From Leptobrachium leishanense (Eukaryota; Chordata; Amphibia; Anura; Megophryidae): 64,000 nt of DNA. This document shows positions 21,990 through 33,981 of this stretch, piece by piece. A model generated the notes under the pieces. The model was not told the DNA's origin, ran no database searches, and was given only the letters and a program-made list of their open reading frames with translations. Each line of letters starts with the position of its first letter. The stretch's first letter is position 1. Both the position numbers and the translations under genes were made by a program. The stretch is from positions 73,654,400 through 73,718,399 of the forward strand of contig CM019064.1 of assembly GCA_009667805.1 (NCBI GenBank), given 5' to 3'.

Positions 21990-21992
21990 TTA

Positions 21993-23290
21993 TTGTTTTA
22001 TCTATCTTTGAAATGTTTTATAATACGCACAGAATTATTCATTATTGCTGACACCTAAACACCAGATACATCGACTTTCCCATTAGTATAATTATGGTTC
22101 CATGAATTTCACTCTAGGAAATGAATAATAAAATACTTTTGCATTCTCACACAAAAAAAAGGACATTCTGTGGCTTTTATGACATCTTAAAATTTATTCT
22201 TTTGTAATTCATTTTGTCTTTTTTTCTGCTGGCTCAAGCACATACTTTCTTTAGAAGATGCATAACTGACTTGATTCTATACAGTATATAAAACTCACCA
22301 TCGCTCTTTACACCTGCTCATATAAGGATGGAATGTTATTTTGATTAATGCTATAAATTATCACTGCTTATAAAAATGGGAATTGCCATTACTGGGTTTC
22401 AGAAGTAATATAAATATTTCATAATAGCTTCATGGTAAGCATTGGACTCAAGAATTTATAGCCACAAACATTACTACAATGTTTCTGTTGTTGTTCTTTT
22501 TAATGTTTTAACACATCTTTTAATTACAGGCTTACCAAGGTTTGATGATCACAAGCATCGGGAATGTTCTTTAAATTGTGAAAGGCTGAACTCGATAAAC
22601 GCACTTCTTTTTTCAGCCTATGTAACTAAATAACATATAGCTAAATATATACAAGGGCAAATAAAAGAATTATTAAATATTGCAGTATTTAAAAAATTAA
22701 GGTAGGCGTTAAAGAGATATTATAGGGTTAGAACAAGAGTTAGAGGAAACAGAGGGGTTAAACATTAACCCCTCCTGACCCACCCCCCACTTCCACTTCC
22801 CATTTTAACCATTTAGTTCTTTTAAAAACTCCCCTTAAATCAGTATTGGTCTCCCTCTGAGCCCTCCAAGAGGTGACATGCTTCAAACAACAGAATAAGG
22901 GCAGGTGAGAGTGGAAAATAATAATTGATAAATCCCTTTAATCCCTTAGTGACCGGGCGGTTTTACGAAAGTCTGTCCAAAGTGCCCTCTGCCGTTTTCT
23001 ACGCTGTTTGTGTTTAGGTCAAATTTTCCTCTTACTCGTTTATGCAATTCACACATATTATATACTGGTTTTCCTGCCATTAAATGGACTTTCTAAAGAT
23101 ACCATTATTTCCATCATATCGTATAATTTACTATAAAAAAATATATTAAATATGTTGACAAAATTGAAAAAATACACTTTTTCATAATTTAATCCCCAAA
23201 ATCTACAACCGCCAAAAAAGACCCCTGCTAAATACTTTCAAAATATTGTCCTGAGATTAGAAATACCCAATTTTTACATGTTTTTGCTTT
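21993..23290. other. Mostly unassigned AT-rich DNA
   Basis: It contains one CR1-like tail (22511-22634, listed separately) and a possible TTAA-element terminus at 22932-22958 (TTAATCCCTTAGTGACCGGG) whose partner end I could not place with confidence. Confidence 0.4.
22511..22634 (+). repeat. CR1/Rex1-like LINE 3' end fragment
   Basis: GAAAGGCTGAACTCGATAAA, CGCACTTCTTTTTTCAGCC and TATGTAACTAAATAAC match the 3' terminal region of the LINE at 15220-16125, which ends with GGCTGGGTTCGATGGATGC and TATGTAACTATG. Only about 120 bases remain. Confidence 0.7.
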
Positions 23291-23294
23291 TTAA

Positions 23295-24130
23295 CCCCTT
23301 CACTGCTGAGCCATTTCACCTCTGTGCGCTGAGTTCATTTTGACCATTTTATGCTCATCAAGTTTAAATGCCAGCTTAAGTCCAATTGTATTAAACCCCC
23401 ACAGACAAAAAACCCCTAATTTTTTCTTATTATTTTTTCAAATTATTATTTTTTAAATATTTTGTATTACACCAAGCCTAGTCATGTTTTATATCTTTGG
23501 AAAGGTCGGGCCTTTCCAATGATATTAAGTATGACCCTCTAGCTCGCACGGAACAGGAGATACGGAGATCTCCACTTGGCAGCTAGGGGGTTAACAGGCC
23601 CACTGAAATCCTCACACATATGGTGACGATGACAGTGGGTGGGGGGGTGACCCGGAGGCTTGGTTGACATCCAAGATGTCACCCACTTCCGGGTTTAAAT
23701 CGCGATTCGATGCCAAATTGCAATCTGGCAACAGAGGGGTTAATGACAGGTATCGCTGAAAAGGGGAGACTCTCCCCTTTCCAGCGGTACCTTTCTTTTT
23801 TTTGTACATGGAGTGGTTGCGGGGAGAGGGCTCTGAAGGAGCCCACCCTCCCCTTTGCTTTTTTTCACTCCAGGTACTGGGGGGCGCCTGGTGATGACAT
23901 CATCATGCATGTTGATGATGTAATCGTGACTGCAGGTCCCCCTGAAAAGGCGGGGCAGACTTCCAGCCTGCCAGTACACTGGGGAGCCCGGACAGAGAGG
24001 TGAGTATAGGGAGGGAGGTTAGGAGACCCTGCCGTACATAGTATGACCGGTGAGGAAATCCCTTTAACGACCGTGGTCGTTAAGGGGATTTCCCCACTGG
24101 ATGTACTATGTACATCAGTGGTTGGGAAGG
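23295..24130. mobile_element. TTAA-target multi-hairpin element, copy E (diverged)
   Basis: TTAA lies at 23291-23294 and 24131-24134. The left end CCCCTTCACTGCTGAG is shared with the elements at 47369 and 53417; the right end, inverted, reads CCTTCCCAACCACTGATG. The interior is a series of hairpins: 23481-23535 (GTCATG...ATGAC), 23541-23584, a GACATCCAAGATGTC stem at about 23665-23680, a GGGGAGACTCTCCCC stem near 23763, and ACGACCGTGGTCGT at 24067. These occupy the positions of the hairpins at 47934-48597. Confidence 0.65.
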
Positions 24131-24230
24131 TTAAAAAAACAGTGTGTGTATGCGCAGGAAACAAGAAGGATAGAATTTATAGTTGAACAGATACAGATAA
24201 TAAAAAATGACAACATTAGTGGGTCCTTAA

Positions 24231-25258
24231 CCCTTTGACTACCAAGTGCTTTTGTTTAGTAAAATATTATCACATCATTATTTTGAAAGACTATAGCACT
24301 TAAATGTAGAAAAATAGTAGTAGCTTTGCAAAAGGTTCACTTGTGATTTACAGTAATTTATAGATTTTAAAAAAAATGTAAATTTAATCTGTTTCAATTT
24401 CTCATGTGTTTGTTCATCCTTTTTCAGAAACATTGCTTGGAGGAAAGGTTCCAAACACTAGATGGTGTCCCTTATTTTACACAATTTCACACCGAGTTCG
24501 CATTATCAGCACACAAGCAGAAAAGACCTTTGTGTTAAATACAGTAAATCTGATACTGATAGATAATGAAAATGTTTAATTCTCCAGTTTATGGGGATTT
24601 GTAGTGATCATAATGAGATTACTAACAATGTAGCTTCAAACAAATACCAATATAATACAAAAAATAATATCTGTATGTGGCATAATGCCTGTGTATGGAA
24701 ATTACAGTAACACCTTGTGAATTTTATATCGATATAGACAGGATCCCAGAGCTCTTCCTGTATTCTTCTCACTTCATAGCTGTTGTAATGCAACAGTAAA
24801 GTTTGTTGAACGTTTTGTTAGATACTATGGTGGCTGCTTCATGAATCTTCTTTACAGTAATGTAGTTTGACAGGAGTAAGGTAATTTCTCCCCTGAGTGC
24901 ACACAATATTGCATTAAAAAGGTATTCAAATCAGGTTTTATAATCAAATTTATTTATTCATTAGGGGTTTTCCGCTAGTTGTTGTCATCTACCATTGTTG
25001 GAAACAACGTCAAAAATCACTTGCTGCAACCAAGGTAAAATTTGGCAATCCAGATAGAGAAATTCTGAGAAAGACCGGCAAAGTTTCATTGAGGAAATCT
25101 TTGATGTTCCCTATCTCGATCACTGGAGTTTAACATAGTCGTACGAAGGGTGATTATCACGGCTGTTAGCAACAGAGCTAAAAGGCGGCATTTAGTGGAT
25201 AACCCCTATATGTATTACGTTTTAAAATCAAGTATGCATGCTCATGGCAGTGAAAGGG
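24231..25258. mobile_element. TTAA-target element (piggyBac-like), 1028 bp
   Basis: The left end CCCTTTGACTACCAAG and the inverted right end CCCTTTCACTGCCATG are bounded by TTAA at 24227-24230 and 25259-25262. The CCCTTTG/CACTGCC terminus is like that of vertebrate piggyBac-derived elements. Non-coding. Confidence 0.75.
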
Positions 25259-25262
25259 TTAA

Positions 25263-26589
25263 GTACGAAACACACAAAATGAGTCTGTTTCACTACGTGG
25301 GTAGAAAATAATTTTTATATTTCACTTCCAAAGTTCTGAACTGGACAATTGTAGCCATGCTGATAACAAAATGTTAGAAAAAGGATGCTGCTATTATCAT
25401 CATTTGAGTTATCTTAAAAGTCTGTGAAATCGCAGGCTTATGATCATATATTCAACTTTAGACAACCAAAGAGGCCAGTGGCAGTTAGGATAATATTAGA
25501 GCATGTTCCTTTCATGCTTTATAGTCCCCCATGGCGATAACTCAAATAAAATACAAATTACTGTTTTCTTTCACATAACTGGCATTCATTCCTGAAATGG
25601 TCCCCTAATCTTAGTGTGATTGCTTTCTCTGTGATGGAAATATTGCCTTTGGTACAGTATTTATTGCTGGTTCTTTCAGAAGTATTGACTTTATGTAACA
25701 ATTTGACATATATCAAATACTTTTCAGATTTAATAAACCTTCTTTGGTCAGATTTCAATTGTAAACAGAGCAAGATTTATGTCTGACTAAGCATCAAGAC
25801 CCTTTGTCCCTGAAAAAAGGTCACTGTCAAGTCATCTCAGGTTCAAGATTATATGTTTTATTAATCCATTGTAAAGATTTTGCTGCTTCTGTGTCACATA
25901 TTGCAGTGTCTGTGGGAGTAGATATTCTAAAGAGGAAGAAAATAGAAAATACGAACAGATGCAAATAAAAAAATAATATAAAATATTTCGCTATGGATGC
26001 AATTTTTATTAATTACCCCCCCCCTCCCAAGACTGAGAAGTGGCTGTATTTTCCCTGCCGAACCTATTTCTACATCTTTTTTTGAGATGGAATGCTGGGT
26101 ACAGCCCAAATACCTCTTGTTCATGCATCAATTGCATCAAAGCTACTTGTCACCGTGCATAATGTGCAGAGAATCTCTTTCATAGAAAACTATGAAAAAA
26201 CCTGCATAATTCATAAAACAGGAAGACTCCAAGGGTTTGTCCAAGGCTTGTGGCTCAGTCTAAGATCACTCATTATACTGTCCATCTCTTCTTCATCCCA
26301 GATGGACCTTTCAAGGGAAATGTATTGATCGCAGTGAAAGGGAAAGAGGTTCTGAACCATAGTTTCTTCAACCATCAACCAAACTCTTGGTGGAGTGGTA
26401 AAAATTACCTTATATGTTACCTTTAACATCACATTAAAAAGTACAATGTACCATTGTCACCAGTTAAGCTTATTTTTCCTCTTTTTACATGGTTTTCCAG
26501 GAAGCTGCCTTCCTAGTCTGGAATCCCTACCCCCTCCATATCGACCCCTATGTCTATTATCTGGGGTATCTAATATAAAGTCTCCTCAA
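25263..26589. other. No recognised feature
   Basis: AT-rich DNA without identifiable repeats or exons. A C-run lies at 26018-26025. Confidence 0.4.
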
Positions 26590-27010
26590 ACAGACTAGCC
26601 ATCTTTTCCAAAGCACAGTGGATGCCTTTCCATTCAGGTGCAATCCTTCACAGCTATAGAGATTGTACCCAAGTGCAAAATAAGCTCTAGAAACACAAAA
26701 CCCTCCTTCTTACACCAAAATGTCAGCCATGCATTAACCTAAGTGATTTCCTGCTGCTTCTTTAATGTAGGATGAGGTCCTGGTAATATTTTAAAAAATA
26801 TTATTTTGGGGGACTTTATCTTAAATTTATCTCCCAATTCACTGAACTCACTCTTTAAAGTCCTTCAATTTCCTCTAACTCTTTCATTAGTGCCAATATG
26901 AACCAAGACAGCCAGATCATCTCCAACCTCTTTCAATATTCTGAACCCAAGCAACCGGTGGACAGCAAACTGTTCGGTCGAGATGGTCAGCTTGGCACAT
27001 TACCCTGTCT
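26590..27010 (-). pseudogene. LINE ORF1 esterase-like (SGNH) domain remnant
   Basis: Minus-strand translation, in changing frames, gives DDLAVLVHIGTNE (block with the GTND/E motif of SGNH hydrolases) near 26890-26935 and EGLHLNGKA (the DGLHLN block) near 26625. Between them lie KEAAGNHL and WCKKEGFCF-like words. Several vertebrate CR1/L2-type LINEs carry such an esterase domain in ORF1. Stops and frame changes are numerous, so this is an old fragment. It could instead derive from a different LINE clade with the same domain. Confidence 0.6.
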
Positions 27011-27834
27011 GTCTTCTTAAAAATGGGGTAATTTACCATTAGAACTTCTTTTGGTATTCCTAGTTTTGACTCTCATCCTTTCCCCCACATTTTGGTTTTC
27101 CAAGATGCTACAAAGTGAAAGTCAAAGGAGCTCTTCAGGAGGAGCCTGCATATCAAGACACAATTTATTTTTTATTAATATGGGTATGCTCTAGTAAGTT
27201 TTTTATGGAAGCAGATTGAGTTTTTTTCAACATTTTGGCAGTAACTTTGCAAGCTTATTGTTAAATATATAATGTTGATAGTACACTAAGAAATTAAACC
27301 CAGAGAAAGGTAATACTAATTATAAAAAAGGGAATTTAATAAATCTGAATCCTTATTTTTGTCAATAAATTCGTAACATTAATTCAGTAATATAAAGCGA
27401 CTACAACTTTGACTTCTGTTTGATCCTAACAGGAAGGGAGGCTTATGCAATAAATTATAAAAATGGCCGAATTAGCAGTTCTATATATTTTTAACACTTC
27501 ACGTAATTCTTTGCGTTTGTTTGTGCATGCGTGCATGTCTGTCTGCCAGAAGGAAATAACACTGACTTGTCTTCAGTGGCTGGAATGAATATAGCCAGGC
27601 ATATCCATTTTTAATAAGAATCCTGCCTGGCTGATGAAATATGGTCTCTCTAGATTAACACCTACTGAATAAATGATTATGAATTGTGGAAACTGATTGT
27701 GCTCTGGATTGCTCAGAGGAATCCACGTATTCTATGGCATTCATACCAAACAGTCCGTGGCCTACAGTGAACAGAATAATACCAATATAGTCAATAATTG
27801 TTCAACAGACATCATCTCTTATTTATTTAAACAG
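27011..27834. other. Unique DNA; possible conserved non-coding DNA
   Basis: No feature recognised. The stretch 27640-27780 has mixed composition with TAAT- and ATTAT-type words and no repeat signature. Confidence 0.3.
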
Positions 27835-28472
27835 TAGTGGATGGCATATTTCATTTCGTTTCGTTTTGGATCGATTTGAAATTTCGAATCTATTTGAAAT
27901 TTCGAATCGATTCGAATTTCATATATCAATTCGATAGTTAATAACAATTCGAATTTTGGATCCCTAAATAAAACCTCAATTAATCAAATTTTGCTGTTAA
28001 AAGAAAAGCTAAGGTTAAATTTTAAGCTGTGTCACAGATTTAGTATTTGAGTCAAATTAAACAGTGAAACAAAATGAATTTGTTTCATAAAGTCCTTTGC
28101 TGATTATTACTTGTATTGTAAGTTAAGTTCAATTCGATAGCTGATATCCATTTGATAGTTTATTTCAAATTCAATAGTTGATATCGATTTGATAGTTAAT
28201 TTCAAATTTGATAGTTGATATCAATTTCATAGTTCATTTCAAATTCAATAGTTGATATCAATTTCATAGTTCATTACAAATACGATAGTTGATATCAGTT
28301 ATTCAAATTTTCTTTTATGATAATGACACAGTGTAAACTAAATAAATTCGTTATATACCATTTCGTTTCGAATTCGTATCGTATCAATTCTTTATTCGGA
28401 AGTACTTCCGAATACGAATTATCAAATTTCGTTCCAAATTCCGAATTTTTCCTAAACGAATGCACATCTCTA
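27835..28472. mobile_element. hAT-like TIR element, TAGRGATGTGCA family, decayed copy
   Basis: The right end TGCACATCTCTA (28461-28472) is the family terminus. The left end TAGTGGATGGCATATTTC is degenerate. The interior consists of many CGAAT/ATTCG and GATATCAATTTGATAGTT repeats, the same as in the copy at 60403 but expanded. Flanking octamers do not match, so boundaries are less certain. Confidence 0.65.
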
Positions 28473-28911
28473 ACAATTACAGCATATATTATGGAGGTGG
28501 ATAAAAAAGTGAGACTAAAGGGAAAATGTAAATCACTGGGAAACCTATCTACATGTCCTAGCAAATGAGACTTGTTTTGCCCACATACCTTCTTTGCCAA
28601 AATCCCTGTATCCTGCAGTGAGTTCTGGTTGGGACTTGCCAATGAAGTCCACGTTTTCTCCCTTTTTTGCATAAAATGTCTGCTTTAGCACACCTGCCTC
28701 ATGCTAGTACTATGCCATTTGGTCGCAAGCATAGGTTATTGGGTGGAACAACACAAAAACCACTTCTGGATAGCTGCTTCAGGCTTGTTAGACCTCATCC
28801 TCAGGAGATAGGATTGTGATTGTTGCAGAGTGATGCTGATTTCAAGTGAATATCAAACAACTATTAAACGTAAGAGGATGGACTAAATAATCCTCCACTT
28901 TACACAGTCAG

Positions 28912-29064
28912 AGCTAAATACAAACCATGAGGTCAAAGGAACAACATGTAGAACTCAGAGACAAGATTGTGTTGAGGCACAAATCTGGGGAAGGCTACAA
29001 AAAATGGCTGCATTGACAGTTACTAAGAGCACAGCAACCTCAATAATTCTTAAATGGAAGAATT
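28912..29064 (+). pseudogene. Tc1-like transposase N-terminal fragment
   Basis: From the ATG at 28927 the frame reads MRSKEQHVELRDKIVLRHKSGEGYKK, the start of the paired-type DNA-binding domain of Tc1-like transposases. It then loses frame while the DNA still resembles the family (AAGAGCACAGCAACCTC, TTCTTAAATGGAAGAA). Homology ends near 29064, without termini or the catalytic domain. Different family from the copy at 40637. Confidence 0.8.
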
Positions 29065-29183
29065 ATAACATGTTGGTTTTTTGTCCTGAAGAGGGTCCAG
29101 GAGAGGGACTATTTTATATGAAACAATAAAATTTTGGAACTGAGGAAAACCTGGAATAATGGCTAATTTCTCATTGATCTATA

Positions 29184-29330
29184 TATATATATATATATAT
29201 AGGAGTATAGCAGTACATAGTGATCCCTTTTTTTATTGGACTAAAGTTACATTTAAAAGACAAGATTTCGAGAGTATAAACTCTCTTCCTCAGGTCTGGA
29301 TGCTTACTGATATATATATATATATATAGT
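29184..29330. repeat. Dispersed-repeat-like block between two (TA)n tracts
   Basis: (TA)n at 29179-29201 and 29311-29328 bracket about 105 bases containing ATTTCGAGAG and CTCTCTTCCTCAGG. The resulting GAGAGT...ACTCTC hairpin and the TTCGAGAG...CTTCCTCAG pair are frequent in dispersed repeats of amphibians and fishes. Class not determined. Confidence 0.45.
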
Positions 29331-29427
29331 TGCAATCTCCTTAGTGCATTATACCATAAAACAATATTTCCAAGGTAGTGATGCTCAAATTTTTAAAATA
29401 ATTCTAATTCTTAAATAAATTAATTAA

Positions 29428-29802
29428 CCTCCCTGGCGGTATTCCTAAATGTGGCTCGGGGTTAACGTTCAATGTTGAAAGCCGTAACCCCAAGCCACAT
29501 TCGGGCTGGACACATACCTTTACCTGCGCTCCCTCGCTGACCTCCGCGATCACATTCTCTTCCAGCTGATCGCGGTGTCCTGCTTCCTAGTTCCCTTTTC
29601 GCGAGATCGTCTGGAGTGTGACTGCGGGGGACAGATAGGGAGCGCAGGGACAGGTATGTATCCAGTCCGAGTGTGGCTCGGGGTTACCTCTTCCAGCATT
29701 GAAAGTTAACCCTGAGCCACACTTGGGAAAACCGTTGGGGGGATTAAAAAATTGTAATGATTCTGACATAGAAAATATGTCAGAGTCCTACTGCCAGGGA
29801 GG
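29428..29802. mobile_element. TTAA-target MITE (piggyBac-like) with CCTCCCTGGCGG ends
   Basis: The left end CCTCCCTGGCGGTATT pairs with the right end ACTGCCAGGGAGG. TTAA lies at 29424-29427 and 29803-29806. The interior folds into several hairpins: GGCTCGGGGTTA with TAACCCCAAGCC, the same motif repeated at 29675-29724, and TCTGACATA with TATGTCAGA. Non-autonomous. Confidence 0.88.
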
Positions 29803-29806
29803 TTAA

Positions 29807-30785
29807 ATATAGGTATAACCTATAAATAAGAAACAGTGTTTTTGTGGTTAGAAGTCAATGATTGATAAAAAGAATAGCATTCCATGCCCGCATAATATCC
29901 CAGTAGTTAAGTTCTTCTCTTATGTGCAAAACATGAGGTGGATACGATCAATCAAGAGATCATCTCACTTACAGAATGGATTGCCAGGATATCAAATAGC
30001 TCATAACATTTTTTTATTCAATTTAGAAATGCGTATAATTAAAATACTTTGTAATTGAATGTGTATACAGTTTACACTTTAATTATAATACATTTATTTA
30101 AAATGTGTTCTAAGCTAATAAAATTTCTTTATTTAGCATAGAAAAGAATAAAATCAAAATACATTTTAATTATAACCATCTCTATGCTGAATAAAAAAAA
30201 TATATAATCTATTTGATGCTGGTGTGGTGTTCTGTAAGGCAAATGACTGGATCTAATGTTCTCTATTGATCTGATCCACGAGATGCTTTTGCCAGAATGA
30301 ATAGCACTTAATCTCACAAGATCCAATGAACCAGGGACATGCAGTCAGGGGCCGCAGGTGAGGCAGGGCTTCACCTGCCATGCCATTAAGTCACTGGGGT
30401 CAGGTCTCAGGTGGCTATAATATTAAATCTACAAAATAAAATATGTAATTTTAAAAAAGTTCTCATACTCACCTGCTCCACGTTCCCTCGCCGTCCTTCT
30501 CTGTCCTGTTTTTTTTTTCCCTTTCAGCTTGCCAGCTGCTGTGTGTGTAAATCATCACACAGACAGCAGCGGCAGCACTGAGCCAGCCTAGCCTACGCAA
30601 TTTGCGTAGCTGAACGCTACACTAATTGCGTAGCTCAAGCTGACTGTGTGATTCAGACTGAAGCGCTGCCGACTTCCCGAATCTATGCTCTTCAGTGCCT
30701 CGAGAGTCACTCTCGAGAGGGGCACTGAGAGCAATTGAATGACTTGAGCCAATGGGAAAGCTCCATTGCTCTCAAGCCATTCATT
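29807..30785. other. Unassigned DNA with small hairpins
   Basis: It includes CTCGAGAGTCACTCTCGAGAG (30698-30718) and a duplicated GCGTAGCTGAACGC-like palindrome near 30602. A possible element terminus (CAGGGACATGCAGTCAGGGG) lies at 30333, but I found no matching end. Confidence 0.35.
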
Positions 30786-31034
30786 TTTTTTAAATGGATA
30801 TCAACAACTATCGAATTTGAAATGAACTATCAAATGGATATCAATAACTATCGAATTTGAAATTAACTATCAAATGGATATTAACAACTATCGAATCGAT
30901 TCGAAATTTCAAATCAATCCGAAACTAAACGAAATTAGTTACGAAATTCCGAAAACGATATTATTTAAAAACGGAACGAAACTAAACTAAACTAAACAAA
31001 ACAAAACAAATTTTTCAGCCATGCACATCCCTAG
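30786..31034. mobile_element. hAT-like TIR element, TAGRGATGTGCA family, right-end fragment
   Basis: Repeated GATATCAACAACTATCGAAT words lead to TTTTTCAGCCATGCACATCCCTA, the last 12 bases being the family terminus, ending at 31034. The left terminus is absent or buried in the unassigned sequence before 30786. Confidence 0.7.
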
Positions 31035-31207
31035 CAGGGACACAGCGCCAGGCAGATAGTTAAAAAATGTGGATCTCTGTCAAGGCAAGTGACCAAGGAT
31101 TCACATTTTTTTTATGCACACCCTACTGGTCTTGCGCTCTTAGGCGGCCACCTGTACTGCCTTACAGTGCCAGGGACTCTGATCACACAGCTTGCCTGAC
31201 AATCCAG

Positions 31208-31319
31208 AGCTCTGGCAGATGTGTGTAAACATGCTGCATCCCCTCTCCCCATGCTGTTCAAAGTTTCAGCGGCTGCAGAGAAAGGGGGTGCAGCATGTTT
31301 ACACACATCTGCCAGAGCT
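31208..31319. repeat. Perfect 31-bp hairpin with 50-bp loop
   Basis: The arm 31208-31238 (AGCTCTGGCAGATGTG, continuing) is the exact reverse complement of 31289-31319. Part of the loop also pairs (CCCCTCTCCCC with AAAGGGGG). Perfect arms suggest a recent origin or repair by gene conversion. It may be a MITE, but no target duplication was found. Confidence 0.85.
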
Positions 31320-31559
31320 GGGGCACTGAAGAAACAGAGGGGAGATTTTATTTAACCAGCCTGCCCTTGTCACTGGGAGAAGAGGGGGTTATCGGTTCCT
31401 ACATACACTCCTGACAATTGGAAGCGTCCAGGAGCAACATGAGCTGCCGAGTGCTTCCGATTCTCTGCCTGCCACTGCAGGCATCATGCTCTATCCTGTT
31501 AGTTCGGGCTGATGGTGAGGTGCCGGTACTGAGTACTGGCGAGTACCCCTCGAAAAAAA

Positions 31560-31975
31560 GCCCTGATTTCATAAACCAGAGCAGTAAGTCACACTAGCCA
31601 GGAACTACAGAGGGAAGTCAGATAAGCAGAGTTTGGTACACAGAATAGCAATGAATAGCATACAGGGATACACAGAAGAAGCGTCAGAACCAGGCCAATA
31701 TCATACACAGGAGTACCAGGATAAAGATATCAGAAGCAGGAACACAGTAAGCAATGACCCTCAGGAACAAAGACCTTGCAAGAGCCCTGAGCCAATGCAG
31801 GGCTTGCATATTTATAGAGGACATGGCAGACCATGTGACCTCAGGCCAGACCAGCTACACTAAAATCCAGGGGCAGAACCAGAGATGAAGAAATGGATTA
31901 GTCCAGATAGGGAAGCGCTGGCCTGGATCCCATTCACCACCAGGGGGTAGGGCTGTAACCGGTAGAAACGTGACA
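31560..31975 (-). repeat. LTR-like fragment
   Basis: On the minus strand it starts TGTCACGTTTCTACCGG at 31975, close to the start of the solo LTR at 6365 (TGTCACGTTTCG). A TATA-like CTATAAATATGCAAG follows at 31803-31817 (minus). The other end and a target duplication were not found, so the left limit is a guess. Confidence 0.55.
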
Positions 31976-33220
31976 GAGAGTAAGTATATAAGCCATGAAA
32001 GAGCGCAGCTGAATGTGTCAGTGTGTGAGTGAGTAGGTCTGTGTGTGAGAGATCATTAGTGTGAGAGCGAGTCAGAGATGAGTGAGTCTTGCTTTCACGG
32101 TTGCAGAGATACTAATGTTCAGTTCCACAGTTTCTCCAGTCTGAGTTCTGAGTGTGCGCAGGATTTCACGTGAACAGCCAGTGCTAGTTCATGTGAAGCT
32201 TTGATGGGTGGAGTAGTGGGCGGGAAGGAGGTGGGGAATGCACAGGAAGTGGGAGCTGAAGAAACACCCCTAGCTGAGGGGCGAGGCCAGAAAAGATGAA
32301 ATGACAGAGTTTAAAGCAAGAAAATTTATATTTTTTAAATATTTTTAAAACTTTTTTTATTTATTCTAGTTTGCATGTAGGTATAAAAGTGTTTAAATGT
32401 AAATTTATAAAAAAATATAGACATGCATATCCCTTTAAGATCAGAGTATCACCTACACTGGTAATATTACTGAAAACTCTGCTTTTACCATCCTGGCATA
32501 TCTTTTACCATTATTTATATTATTCACAATGTGTGTTATATCAGTGCATATTGTGCAATGTGAAAATGTCACTTAACACAATATATGGGTTGAAACAATG
32601 AAATTTAGTCAGACCATTTACAATAAAAGACAGCATATTAAAATACTCTAGTTAAACGCAAGTAGGAAAAACTAAGAATAAAAATGATACAGTTCAGAAA
32701 AAGAGAAAAGATTTACTGTTATTCATAAAATGAAGAGCTTTCAATGGCACAAGACAAGAACACTTGTAATTGAAAAACTGATAAATGAGCATGACAAATT
32801 AAAAGAATTGCCCATTAACGCGCTATTTTCCATGTCGCGGCTTCGTTTCATTGATTATTATTTCTACTGTATTCAATAGCAAGAAAAAGGATTTGTCAGG
32901 TCATTAGTAGGAAAAAAGAAAAATATGTTTTTATTAATGTTTGCCTTTTTCCTATTTCTCTGCAATGCAATGCTACCAAGCGAGGTATATTGAAATCATT
33001 TAAATGACATTCTGGTAGTATTTTTACTTTTTCTAAATGAATTTAGCACCTGGATTTTCGATGTTTATTTCCTACCTTTAGTGAGCTATTCCTTTGAAGA
33101 AAAATCCACAGTCTTCTCCCTGCCCTTCTGTCCTATATGCATGTGTTTTACTTACCAACATAGGACTGACTGACTGACTGACTTAGTTCTTTGGGGGGGG
33201 GGTCTGCCGAAAAAAATATT
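31976..33220. other. Unique DNA; possible conserved non-coding DNA
   Basis: After a GTGTGAGTGAGT-type simple stretch (32010-32070) there is AT-rich DNA. Around 32810-33070 it has a mixed, non-repetitive look with ATTAAC, CATTGATTATTA and TTTAAATGACA words. (ACTG)n lies at 33166-33182. No gene seen. Confidence 0.3.
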
Positions 33221-33738
33221 CAGGGTTACTCAAAGAGCACTGAAATTCTGGTGGAATTTCGGTGCTCTTACATTCCCTGCACTTCGTGGAATCAAATTCG
33301 GGGCACACAGCACCGACCAGCCACTGGAAAAAGCCAACAAGCCTACGAACGGTGTAAAAAAAAAAATAAGCGATTGAAACTTTAAAATTTTAAACGCTGT
33401 TTGCAAAAAAGCTACATGATGAAAATGTCTGGAATTAACATATATGCTCCTATGAATGATAATAAAATGGTCAGTTACAGAATAAAAAAAGCTATTTAAA
33501 AAAAATGGAAAACATTTTGCTGAAAAAAATCCTGCAAAATGCCTAAAAAATCCTAAGAAAAAAATAGACTTTTTGATGCAAATTAAAAGAATGTACGGTT
33601 TAATAGATATTGGATAGAAATGGGAATATTTTTATTGTTGAAACCTATGGGCTTTGCCTGATTAAACCTACCAAATAAAACGATGGAACATCAGGGCATT
33701 TCACTAACATTTCACTGCTGTTCGGTGTTCTCTGTCTA
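33221..33738 (-). mobile_element. GGTTATTC-ended TIR element (PIF/Harbinger-like), copy B
   Basis: It starts CAGGGTTACTCAAAGAGCAC and follows the order of copy A: a GC-rich end, AAACGCTGTTTGCAAA, GAAAATGTC, an A-rich middle, CCTATGGGCTTTGCCTG and CTGTTCGGTGTTCTCTG. The outer right end is missing. Confidence 0.65.
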
Positions 33739-33981
33739 GGCGTCTCTAGGGGGTCAGGGGGGCAATTGTCCCCCTTAGGTTACTCCTTGACCCCCATGTG
33801 CCCCCCACCAGGATTCAGCATCCAGCTTCCCCCCACATCTTCGGACCGATGTATCTCTGGCTCCATGCGTCATGTGGTCAATCATAGTGTCATTTGAAAG
33901 AGCAGAGTTTGGCCTTTACAATGATACCCAACATGACCATATTCAGTGTAACGAAAAAAATCTAATCATAAATAATAAAAT

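Noticed and set aside
30333..30784. CAGGGACATGCAGTCAGGGG as left terminus of a hAT element
   Set aside because: No matching inverted end or octamer duplication found to the right.
32010..32100. GTGTGAGTGAGT stretch as a possible telomere-like or regulatory repeat
   Set aside because: Simple sequence of low order; no array structure beyond the dinucleotide/tetranucleotide level.
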